Shown here piece by piece: positions 1 to 5,399 of a stretch of DNA of 5,399 bases. Source of the DNA: Myxococcales bacterium (GTDB lineage Bacteria; Myxococcota; Polyangia; Polyangiales; Polyangiaceae); the NCBI GenBank assembly GCA_020430865.1, contig JAGQIY010001083.1:1-5399 (forward strand), written 5' to 3'. Made by a program: the position numbers and the translations under genes. How positions within the stretch are numbered: position 1 is the first letter of the stretch; every line of letters begins with the position of its first letter. The notes under the pieces were generated by a model. The model was not told the DNA's origin and did no database searches. It saw nothing but the letters and a program-made list of their open reading frames with translations.

Positions 1-742
1 CGGTCTCATCGGCTGGCTCGCGCTGGTCGCCTGGTTTGCTCTGGCCTTGCGGTCGAAGCCTGGTCAGGGCTGGATCCTCGGGGAGACAGCGATGGTCGCG
101 CTGATGGTGTGCGCCATCGCTGACGCGCCGCTCGAGCAACCCGCGGTTCTGGTGCTCGCGTTGCTGACCACGGCCGCCCTCGGCGGTGACGCCTTCGGTC
201 ACCTGCCGAGGGTGCGCCGGTTCCCGCTGTGGTGGGTCGCGCTGGCTCTGCTCGGGGTCGCGACGCGACTCAGCGCGGGACACTGGCTGAGCGAGCGGGC
301 TGTCTCCGCGGCCAGAGAGCACCCGGAGCGGCGAGAGGCAGAGCTTCAGCGCGCGGTGAGCCTCGATGCGTACGCGGCCCAGGCGCACTTCGAGCTCGCG
401 GTGGCCCTGCTCGACGGAGGCCAGCCCGCGCGCAGCCTGGAGCACGCCGATCGCAGCAAGCGCCTGACGCGTTCCCTGGGCGCCGAGCTGGTGCGAGCCA
501 AGGCGCTGAGCCGCCTCGGGCGCCTGCGCGAGAGCCGGCAAGCTCTGCTGGACGCGAGGCTCCTCAGCCCCGGCTCCTTCCGCGTCAACTTGGGCCTGGC
601 GGCTGTCGAGCTGGAGCTTGGCGAGCTCGACGCCGCCGACACGTCCTGGAGTCGAGCCGCCGACGTGCTGCCGGGCGACCCTCGGCTTCAGCCGTTGCGA
701 GAGCGGCTGAAACGGGCGCGCCGCGCACTCGAGCTGAACTGA
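1..742 (+). CDS. O-antigen ligase/polymerase-like membrane protein with TPR tail (3' part only)
   Basis: The reading frame is open from base 2 to the TGA at 740-742 (246 visible residues), so the start lies upstream. The visible part opens with hydrophobic segments at about residues 1-16, 29-40 and 47-61, then a further helix at about 74-92. A D-A-P-L-E-Q-P stretch (41-47) between two helices resembles the '(V)D.PL..P' turn near the C-terminal end of Wzy/WaaL-type O-antigen ligases and polymerases. Three degenerate TPR units follow, near 126-155, 161-188 and 193-223, with typical small residues and an LGR/LGE turn in each. A soluble TPR tail after the last helix is common in this family. By family knowledge the protein would join or polymerise glycans at the periplasmic face of the inner membrane. 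The catalytic loop is outside the window, so another polytopic TPR protein remains possible. A TTG at 47 is internal and not a credible start. Confidence 0.62.
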   Translation, partial: GLIGWLALVAWFALALRSKPGQGWILGETAMVALMVCAIADAPLEQPAVLVLALLTTAALGGDAFGHLPRVRRFPLWWVALALLGVATRLSAGHWLSERAVSAAREHPERREAELQRAVSLDAYAAQAHFELAVALLDGGQPARSLEHADRSKRLTRSLGAELVRAKALSRLGRLRESRQALLDARLLSPGSFRVNLGLAAVELELGELDAADTSWSRAADVLPGDPRLQPLRERLKRARRALELN

Positions 743-769
743 GCCAGAAACAGCCACCAGCGGCTGGCT
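742..769 (+). terminator. Possible weak hairpin after the ligase-like gene
   Basis: AGCCAG (742-747) can pair with CTGGCT (764-769), or alternatively CAGCC (751-755) with GGCTG (762-766). The structure starts at the stop codon. No U-tract follows directly, and the TTTTT run at 811-815 is too far downstream. Such stems arise by chance in GC-rich DNA, so this is a weak call. Confidence 0.2.
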
Positions 770-923
770 AGACCGCCGAACATCGCCGCCAGCAAAGCGA
801 GCCTGACACCTTTTTCTAGCAACCAGTCCGCGCGGCTACCGATTGGGCTTCATTGCGTGGCGATCCGGTGGCCTCGAGGGCCGTTGGGGGGTCGCGTGTT
901 CAGGCCAGCCGGCCGTTGCTCCC

Positions 924-928
924 AGGAG
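924..928 (+). promoter_or_regulatory. Ribosome binding site that fixes the start of the DUF3829 gene
   Basis: AGGAG lies five bases before the ATG at 934. It is the only strong Shine-Dalgarno match near the possible starts of this frame. It selects ATG 934 over the TTG at 853, whose extra 27 residues look non-coding and would place a hydrophilic stretch before the membrane segment. Confidence 0.8.
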
Positions 929-933
929 AACCA

Positions 934-1941
934 ATGAATCCTATCAAGCTCATCTCGATCGCAGCGCCGACCGTCATCGGCCTCGCCGTGGCTGGCGCCA
1001 TGATGGTCCCCCAGGTCCGAAACGCATTCCTGCACAAGGCGAGCGGGCCCGCACCGGCCGCAGAGCAGCAGGCTGCAGACCCCGACGAGCAGAAGAACGA
1101 CGCCCTCGACAACTTGCTCGACTGCACGAACCTGGTCGGCAACGCCCTGCATCAGTCCGAGCAGCGCTACCACTCCTGGGTCAAGGATCCGAAGAAGGGA
1201 CCCACGGGTCGCGAGCACACCATCATCGGCATGTCCACGTGGGACGACAGCGCGCTGAAGCTCTGCAACGACAAGTTCGAAGCCAACCAGAGCTTGCAGC
1301 AGTTCGGTCAGCTCGAGAAGCTGAGCGCCGACTACAAGACCGCAATCAACGACTTGATCCCGAAAGTCGACGAAGCCGCCAAGTACTACAACAAGGAGAT
1401 GTACAAGGCCGACAAGTTCGAGAAGGGCAAGAAGATGCACCCGGATCTCGAGAAGGCCTTCCAGGCGTTCGTGAAGGCCTCCGACGCGCTCTCGCCCGAG
1501 ATCGAGAAATACGTCCACGAGCGCTCGTTGAAGAACCTGGCAGAGATCGAGAAGGCGGAGGGCCACACGCTGCACTACTGGCACCGCAAGTCGATGCTCG
1601 AAGCAAAGGCCGTTCAGAAGCTGATGGACGCCGAGAAGACGGACTACGACAAGCTGGAGAAGGCCCTGGCCAGCTACGAGGTCACCGTGAAGGAGATCGA
1701 GAAGGGTCAGTCCGGCGAGGTCCCCTTCATGTGGTCGCAGTACAAGGACCACCCCCGCGCCTACCACGACGCGGTCGCCTTCTACGTGAAGCGCCACCGC
1801 AAGAACATCAAGTTCACCCGGGAGGAGCAGATGCGCCTGAACCACGGCATTGGCGCCGACGTTCCCGGTTCCTACGACAACGCGCTCAAGGAGTTCAACG
1901 AGATGGTGCGGGGCTCCAACGCCGTGAAATACAACCTCTGA
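934..1941 (+). CDS. DUF3829-family membrane-anchored/exported protein
   Basis: The product is 335 residues long. Residues 1-5 are a short basic start, about 6-26 form one hydrophobic segment (signal anchor or uncleaved signal), and about 36-55 are an Ala/Pro/Gln/Glu-rich linker. The rest is almost entirely amphipathic helix rich in Lys and Glu. Sequence features fit DUF3829, the family that includes E. coli lipoprotein YiiG: a first helix with L-L-D-C-T-N-L-V-G (61-69) and R-Y-H-S-W-V (78-83), and a final helix with E-F-N-E-M-V ending in N-A-V-K-Y-N-L. There is no lipobox, unlike YiiG, so it is probably tethered by the N-terminal helix and faces the periplasm. Cys64 and Cys111 could form a disulfide. 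Function of the family is unknown. Codon use is strongly biased (nearly all Lys as AAG), which suggests good expression. The gene stands alone: 191 bp separates it from the gene before and a strong hairpin follows it. Confidence 0.8.
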   Translation: MNPIKLISIAAPTVIGLAVAGAMMVPQVRNAFLHKASGPAPAAEQQAADPDEQKNDALDNLLDCTNLVGNALHQSEQRYHSWVKDPKKGPTGREHTIIGMSTWDDSALKLCNDKFEANQSLQQFGQLEKLSADYKTAINDLIPKVDEAAKYYNKEMYKADKFEKGKKMHPDLEKAFQAFVKASDALSPEIEKYVHERSLKNLAEIEKAEGHTLHYWHRKSMLEAKAVQKLMDAEKTDYDKLEKALASYEVTVKEIEKGQSGEVPFMWSQYKDHPRAYHDAVAFYVKRHRKNIKFTREEQMRLNHGIGADVPGSYDNALKEFNEMVRGSNAVKYNL

Positions 1942-1957
1942 GCAGCGCTCTCCAGGT

Positions 1958-1985
1958 GCGTGGCTGGGAGGCGACCCAGCCACGC
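1958..1985 (+). terminator. Perfect 11-bp hairpin downstream of the DUF3829 gene
   Basis: GCGTGGCTGGG (1958-1968) and CCCAGCCACGC (1975-1985) are exact reverse complements around a six-base loop, beginning 16 bases after the stop codon at 1939-1941. The stability and position suggest a transcription terminator or a 3'-end stabilising stem. No U-tract follows, so it would not be a textbook intrinsic terminator. It also argues against starting the next gene at the GTG at 1960, which lies inside the stem. Confidence 0.55.
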
Positions 1986-1987
1986 GC

Positions 1988-1993
1988 TAGAAT
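1988..1993 (+). promoter_or_regulatory. Possible -10 element (TAGAAT) for the NlpC/P60 gene
   Basis: TAGAAT matches the sigma-70 -10 consensus TATAAT at five of six positions, in an otherwise GC-rich stretch. It lies 56 bases before the chosen start codon and just after the preceding hairpin. No good -35 hexamer is visible at 16-18 bp upstream (the sequence there belongs to the hairpin), so the call rests on the -10 match and location. Confidence 0.35.
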
Positions 1994-2049
1994 ACGCCGT
2001 GTCCGCGCGCCCCCGTTCCCGATTCTGCCGCATCCAGTGGCGAGGGCGC

Positions 2050-2877
2050 ATGCGTCGTGCATTTCCTCGCGGATGCCAATCGGCGATCGCGTTCTTCACG
2101 CTCTTGTGGTGCGTTGGCTGCTCGGCCACGAACCTGGAGCGCCCGGCACCTCGTCAAGAGCCCACAAGCGTGGCGCTCGCCGGCGCACCGCCGGTCGCCT
2201 CCGAGCCGACCACTCGCGTCGACTCGGCACGAGCCAACACGGCTCCGTCTCGAGCGCCGCGCTTCGCCGACGAGGAAATCGACTGGACAGCCAACCCGGT
2301 GATGCGGTCCCTGGGGCGGATCGACGAGACGCTACGGGACGCCGTGTACACCCATGGATTCCGCGTGGATCCAAAGCAGGGCATCTATCATTTCGATTGC
2401 TCGGGTATGGTGCACTACGTGCTGGGCAAGGCCAGCCCGCTGGCCCGCGAGGCCAGCCGCCAAGGCCTCACGGGTCGCCCCCTGGCCCGCGACTATTACC
2501 ACGTCATCGCTCGCAGCCCGACCCAGGCTTCGCGCGCTGGCTGGCGCAAGATCGAGCGCGTCGTCGACGTGCAACCTGGCGACATCGTCGCCTGGCTGAA
2601 GCCCAAGGTGCTCAGGAAGTCCACGAACACCGGCCACGTCGCCTTTGCGGTGCTCCCACCAGTCGCAGTCCCGGACTCTCCCGGCGCGTTCCTGCTGCGC
2701 GTGGCCGACGCGAGCAGCCTGCGCCACGACGACGACACGCGAGAGCAGCGCGACGGATTCGGGATGGGTACCATCCTGCTCGTCACCGACGCCGAGGGGC
2801 ATCCCGTCGAGTACGGGTGGGTGGGTTTGCGCTGGCGCACCTTCGAGACCGCCATCGCCATCGGGCGCGCCGACTGA
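2050..2877 (+). CDS. Putative NlpC/P60-type (C40) cysteine peptidase/amidase lipoprotein
   Basis: The product is 275 residues from ATG 2050. Residues 1-23 look like a lipoprotein signal: M-R-R start, hydrophobic core about 12-22, then C-V-G-C with Cys24 as the candidate lipidated residue. The -3 position is Cys rather than Leu, so the lipobox is imperfect. A Pro/Ala/Thr/Arg-rich linker runs to about 73. The catalytic-type domain follows: D-C-S-G at 116-119 (Cys117 as nucleophile), the family's P-G-D-I-V turn at 176-180, and T-G-H-V at 194-197 (His196 as base). A further H-D-D-D-T-R motif at 226-231 may supply a third active-site residue or bind the substrate. NlpC/P60 enzymes typically cleave peptidoglycan stem peptides, so a periplasmic wall-remodelling role is likely; the substrate is not visible. 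ATG 2050 is preferred over upstream GTG codons (1960, 1999) because it gives a proper signal peptide. A weak GAGGG (2042-2046) precedes it. Confidence 0.8.
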   Translation: MRRAFPRGCQSAIAFFTLLWCVGCSATNLERPAPRQEPTSVALAGAPPVASEPTTRVDSARANTAPSRAPRFADEEIDWTANPVMRSLGRIDETLRDAVYTHGFRVDPKQGIYHFDCSGMVHYVLGKASPLAREASRQGLTGRPLARDYYHVIARSPTQASRAGWRKIERVVDVQPGDIVAWLKPKVLRKSTNTGHVAFAVLPPVAVPDSPGAFLLRVADASSLRHDDDTREQRDGFGMGTILLVTDAEGHPVEYGWVGLRWRTFETAIAIGRAD

Positions 2878-2892
2878 TCGCGGAGTCGCGCC
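2864..2892 (+). terminator. Possible bulged hairpin across the NlpC/P60 stop codon
   Basis: GGCGC (2864-2868) plus GACT (2872-2875) can pair with AGTC (2884-2887) plus GCGCC (2888-2892), leaving a three-base bulge and an eight-base loop. The TGA stop (2875-2877) falls at the loop edge. There is no U-tract. This could be chance pairing in GC-rich sequence. Confidence 0.22.
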
Positions 2893-3012
2893 GCTGGCGA
2901 AGCCCGCTTGGATCTGTGGGCACCTGATCGGCCTGCGCAGCGAGCTGCAGCTTGGGCACCCTCGGCGACACGTCTGCGGCCTTGACCCGGCAGCATCGTG
3001 GCGCCTGCCCTT

Positions 3013-3040
3013 GCGCCGCCTGGCGTCTTTCGGGCGGCGC
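3013..3040 (+). terminator. 8-bp GC hairpin, possible terminator upstream of vgrG
   Basis: GCGCCGCC (3013-3020) and GGCGGCGC (3033-3040) are exact reverse complements around a 12-base loop containing TTT. The stem sits between the NlpC/P60 gene and vgrG, where termination of upstream transcription would be expected. No U-tract follows. It may equally be a local structure without function. Confidence 0.4.
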
Positions 3041-3059
3041 TCCTCACCCCCGAAGGAGA

Positions 3060-3090
3060 ATACTAAGATAGCAATTTCAGATACTTAGAT
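3060..3090 (+). repeat. Two 10-bp direct repeats 21 bp apart in an AT-rich island (putative operator or promoter)
   Basis: ATACTAAGAT (3060-3069) and ATACTTAGAT (3081-3090) differ at one base and start exactly 21 bp apart, two turns of B-DNA, so both copies face the same side of the helix. They occupy the most AT-rich patch of the window, about 110-140 bp before the favoured vgrG start. AATACT and GATACT within or beside the repeats weakly resemble -10 hexamers, but no matching -35 is seen. The arrangement suits binding by a dimeric regulator. That role is inference. Confidence 0.4.
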
Positions 3091-3199
3091 GCCAGCTGCA
3101 GATTTCACGCAACTGGGCGCTCAACCCGCCGACCCCGGTACTGCGCGAAGACCTCACGGCTCTCACCGGACGCCTCCAGCCCCCGCGCATGGCTCGTTC

Positions 3200-5399
3200 A
3201 TGGACACCGCAGTCACGCTCTCACTGAATCACGGCGACTTCGAGCTGCGCTGCGCGTCGGTTCGAGGTCGTGAACAGGTTGGCGCCGCCAGCTCGCTGGA
3301 GCTCGAGTTCACCGCCGATCGCTTCCTCGACATTCGCGACTTGATCGGCACCTGGGGAGTGCTGGAGATCACCACGGATCACGCGGCGCGACGTGTCGTG
3401 GGTCTGCTCACGCGCGTGAGTCACGCGGCGAGCACCGCGCGAGGCGGCGCGGACGCTGGACCGCGCTACCGCTACCGCGCGAGGCTCGAGTCGGGCACCG
3501 CTCGTCTTCGGCTGAGCCGGCGGAGTCGCACGTTCCAGGAACTCAGCCTGCCCGAGATCGCCGTCCAGGTGTTGCTTGGCGCCGGCTGGGACGCCGAGCT
3601 GGTCCAACTCCGCTTGGGTGAAGCGCACCCGGTCCAGCGCTACATCGTCCAGTACGACGAGACGGACGAGGCGTTCCTGCGCCGCATCTGCGAGCGCGCC
3701 GGGCTGTATTTCTTCTTCGAGGTCGGCGGCGACGATGACCTGCGCGAGATTTGTATCCTCACGGATACTTCAACTAGCCTCGAGCCAAGCCATGAACCCC
3801 TGCAGGTGGTCGAGGACGCCGGAGAAGCCCACGCGGGGAGCTACGCGAGAAAGCTCTGTATCGAGACCAACCTTCGCGTCGGGCGAGTCACGCTGCGCGA
3901 CTACGACGCCGAACGGCCGAACCTGGACCTGAGGGCGGCCGCAGTCACCGACAGCGACCTGCCGCGAGGAGCAGAGGAGCGGGAGCTCGAGCACTACGAG
4001 ACTCGGGTGGCGTTCAGCGACGTAGCGGTGGGGGAGAGCGAGGCTCGACGCTTGCTCGAGGCGCTGCAAACAGGCGCCGACACCGTCAGTTTCGAGACCA
4101 ACGCGATCTCGATCTACCCTGGACTCTGCTGCGAGGTGCTGCCCTACTCGGACGACAGCGTGATCTCCGCCGACGGTCGCTTCGTCGTGACTCGGGTCGA
4201 CCATGACTGGGCCGCGGGGCACGCATACGACGTGCGACTCCACTGCCAGGCGCTGGCTCGGCCCGTGCGCCTGCCCCGGGTGACGCCGGAGCCGCGGCTC
4301 GCCGGGGTGCACTCCGCCACCGTCACCGTGCCCGAAGGCGAGGAGATCCATGTGGATGCCTTGGGCCGAGCCCACGTCCGTTTCCGCTGGGATATAAATG
4401 GCGCTACCGATCATCAGAGCAGCTTGCCGATCCGGGTCATGCAACAGAACATGGTGGACTCCATGGCGCTGCCCCGCGGCGGCTGGGAAGCCCTGGTTGC
4501 CTTCGATCAGGGCAACCCTGAGCGCCCGCTGATCCTGGGCAAGCTGTTCAGCACCGCCCAGCCCCCAACGCTGAGCCTGCCGGCAAACAAGACCTCCACC
4601 GCCATCCGCAGCTTCGCTTCCCCCGGCAGCGCGAAGATGAACTCCATCCACACGAACGACAAGGCGGGTGCTCAGTCGTTCATCATCAACGCGGGCGACG
4701 GCAAGTTCACCACCGTCGGTGGCAACCTGACCACCAGCACCGGCGCGGTGGAAGAGCGCACCGTGGGTGCTCACCAGGCGACCTCCGTCGGCGGCTCGGA
4801 GAACCTCAGCGTCGGACAGAAGTACCGGGTCTCCTCCGGTAGCCAAACCGGCAGCGTGGGAGGTGCGCAGAACATCGGTGTGACCGGCAAGCTGAGCCAT
4901 GAGGTCGCTTCCGAGACGGTGCTGATCGGCGGCGCGCTCCTCGAGCAGATCGGTAGCCCTGCCGCCATCGCCACCTCCCTCGCTGGCACGGCGCTGGGAG
5001 CCATGGCGGGCAGCAACTTCCTCAGCGCGCGGCTCGGCAAGTACGGCGCCATGGCTGCGCAGTTCGTGGCGCCGATGGCGACCGCTGCTTACGAAGGCTA
5101 CAAGTCGGGCGGAGTATCTGGGGCGCTGAAGGGCGCCGCGACCGCGGGCGTCAACACCGGAGCCGGCATGGTCGCTGGCATGGTTCCCGGAGGAGACGCA
5201 GCGCTCTCGGCTGGTATGGAGTTCGCCGGCAATGACTTGCTCCAGAAGGGCATGGACTGGAGCGAGAAGGAGCTGACCGGCAAGGGCGAAGGCGGAAGCG
5301 ACAAGCAAGCTCAAGGTCCCAACGCCGAAGCTGGAGGGGCGGGTGGCGCGAAAGCCGACGGGACGGGTGCGGAAGCGGGAGGCTCCGGCAACAAGGAAA
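3200..5399 (+). CDS. vgrG: Type VI secretion system spike protein VgrG (TssI), C-terminally extended, 3' end outside window
   Basis: At least 733 residues, with no stop before the right edge. VgrG trimers cap the Hcp tube and carry effectors out of the cell. The gp27-like hub spans about 5-370, with family motifs Y-I-V-Q-Y-D-E (148-154), F-L-R-R-I-C-E-R-A-G-L-Y-F-F-F (159-173) and R-D-Y-D (233-236). The gp5-like OB domain spans about 377-450, with L-G-R-A-H-V-R-F-R-W-D and N-P-E-R-P-L-I-L-G (439-447), then N-K-T (463-465). Residues 505-562 form a beta-helix of eight-residue V-G repeats. After it, 586-687 is Ala/Gly-rich and partly hydrophobic, and 694-733 is a Gly/Ala/Ser linker that continues off the edge, as in 'evolved' VgrGs bearing a cargo. 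ATG 3200 suits the family's usual N-terminus but has no clear ribosome site. An in-frame ATG at 3089, right after a TAG, would add 37 Pro/Ala/His-rich residues. No other T6SS gene is visible. Confidence 0.95.
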   Translation, partial: MDTAVTLSLNHGDFELRCASVRGREQVGAASSLELEFTADRFLDIRDLIGTWGVLEITTDHAARRVVGLLTRVSHAASTARGGADAGPRYRYRARLESGTARLRLSRRSRTFQELSLPEIAVQVLLGAGWDAELVQLRLGEAHPVQRYIVQYDETDEAFLRRICERAGLYFFFEVGGDDDLREICILTDTSTSLEPSHEPLQVVEDAGEAHAGSYARKLCIETNLRVGRVTLRDYDAERPNLDLRAAAVTDSDLPRGAEERELEHYETRVAFSDVAVGESEARRLLEALQTGADTVSFETNAISIYPGLCCEVLPYSDDSVISADGRFVVTRVDHDWAAGHAYDVRLHCQALARPVRLPRVTPEPRLAGVHSATVTVPEGEEIHVDALGRAHVRFRWDINGATDHQSSLPIRVMQQNMVDSMALPRGGWEALVAFDQGNPERPLILGKLFSTAQPPTLSLPANKTSTAIRSFASPGSAKMNSIHTNDKAGAQSFIINAGDGKFTTVGGNLTTSTGAVEERTVGAHQATSVGGSENLSVGQKYRVSSGSQTGSVGGAQNIGVTGKLSHEVASETVLIGGALLEQIGSPAAIATSLAGTALGAMAGSNFLSARLGKYGAMAAQFVAPMATAAYEGYKSGGVSGALKGAATAGVNTGAGMVAGMVPGGDAALSAGMEFAGNDLLQKGMDWSEKELTGKGEGGSDKQAQGPNAEAGGAGGAKADGTGAEAGGSGNKE
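4712..4889 (+). repeat. Octapeptide beta-helix repeats within VgrG
   Basis: Protein residues 505-563 repeat in an eight-residue register. Val (or Thr/Ser) falls at 506, 514, 522, 530, 538, 546, 553 and 561, with Gly directly after at 507, 515, 523, 531, 539, 547 and 554. Only the step from 546 to 553 is seven residues. This V-x-G-like octad is the hallmark of the T4 gp5 triple-stranded beta-helix that forms the puncturing needle. The repeat is at protein level; the DNA copies are diverged. Confidence 0.75.
5279..5399 (+). other. Gly/Ala-rich low-complexity linker at the VgrG C-terminal side
   Basis: Residues 694-733 are dominated by Gly, Ala, Glu, Lys and Ser with no hydrophobic core (for example A-G-G-A-G-G-A and A-E-A-G-G-S-G). 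Such composition marks a flexible linker or disordered tail. Because the frame is still open at the edge, either a short tail or a folded cargo domain may follow. Confidence 0.7.

Larger units (their letters stand above)
2878..3199. other. 322-bp intergenic region before vgrG
   Basis: No convincing gene is seen on either strand. The left two thirds is ordinary GC-rich sequence with the 8-bp hairpin at 3013-3040. From about 3053 it changes abruptly to an AT-rich patch containing stops in several frames, an AGGAG at 3054-3058 with no usable start codon at the right distance, and a pair of direct repeats at 3060-3090. Bases 3089-3199 are open in frame with vgrG and could be an N-terminal extension, but their third-position G/C is clearly lower than in the vgrG body. 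Confidence 0.6.

Noticed and set aside
803..831. CTGACA as a possible -35 for the DUF3829 gene
   Set aside because: It matches TTGACA at five of six bases, but nothing resembling a -10 occurs at 16-18 bp, so no promoter is called.
850..1983. Minus-strand open frame of 377 codons opposite the DUF3829 gene
   Set aside because: Its Leu/Val-rich product is what results from reading Lys/Glu/Asp codons backwards. The + strand frame has a good ribosome site and family motifs.
1960..2049. Upstream GTG start (1960) for the NlpC/P60 protein
   Set aside because: It would start inside the hairpin and put 30 Arg-rich residues ahead of a clear lipoprotein-type signal sequence. ATG 2050 is the better start.
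843..2927. Long + strand open frame of 694 codons spanning two genes and the gap between them
   Set aside because: It is a +1/+2 shadow of the DUF3829 and NlpC/P60 genes. The translation is Arg/Pro/Gly-rich with no domain, while the overlapped frames carry recognisable motifs, a ribosome site and signal sequences.
3054..3071. AGGAG followed by a possible tiny leader peptide
   Set aside because: The codons at a suitable distance are ATA-CTA-AGA-TAG. ATA is not a normal start and the frame closes after three codons, so no leader peptide is supported.
3770..5314. Minus-strand open frame of 514 codons
   Set aside because: It lies antisense to vgrG, whose hub, OB and beta-helix motifs are unmistakable. 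The antisense product is His/Gly/Arg/Val-rich low-complexity sequence, typical of the reverse of a high-GC gene.
1..5399. CRISPR arrays, tRNA/rRNA genes, insertion sequences or attachment sites
   Set aside because: No regularly spaced repeats, cloverleaf-like sequence, transposase motifs or flanking inverted repeats were seen on either strand.

Overview
The window is GC-rich with strong G/C preference at third codon positions. The mix of genes (a TPR-tailed polysaccharide ligase/polymerase, a DUF3829-type protein, an NlpC/P60 lipoprotein and a type VI secretion spike protein) points to a Gram-negative bacterium. A member of the Myxococcota (Polyangia-like) is my best guess. The taxonomy is inferred from style and content, since there is no rRNA or other marker here.

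Layout, all on the + strand. (1) Left edge to 742: the 3' end of a membrane protein whose last transmembrane helices are followed by about three TPR units, most likely an O-antigen ligase/polymerase (Wzy/WaaL) family protein. (2) 934-1941: a complete, Lys/Glu-rich helical protein with an N-terminal membrane segment, assigned to DUF3829, followed by a perfect 11-bp hairpin. (3) 2050-2877: a complete secreted, probably lipid-anchored NlpC/P60-type cysteine hydrolase. (4) 2878-3199: a 322-bp gap with an 8-bp GC hairpin and then an AT-rich island carrying two near-identical 10-bp direct repeats exactly 21 bp apart. (5) 3200 to the right edge: a vgrG (tssI) gene, open at the edge, encoding the trimeric spike tip of a type VI secretion system (T6SS).

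The vgrG gene is the main content of the right half. Its product has a gp27-like hub, a gp5-like OB domain, a short beta-helix built from eight-residue V-x-G-like repeats as in phage T4 gp5, then an Ala/Gly-rich hydrophobic region and a Gly/Ala linker still running at the window end. This is the architecture of an 'evolved' VgrG carrying a C-terminal extension, and the cargo or tail end lies beyond the window.

The four genes do not look like one operon: gaps are 191, 108 and 322 bp and hairpins lie between them. The link between the envelope genes (ligase, NlpC/P60 lipoprotein) and the T6SS spike is proximity only.
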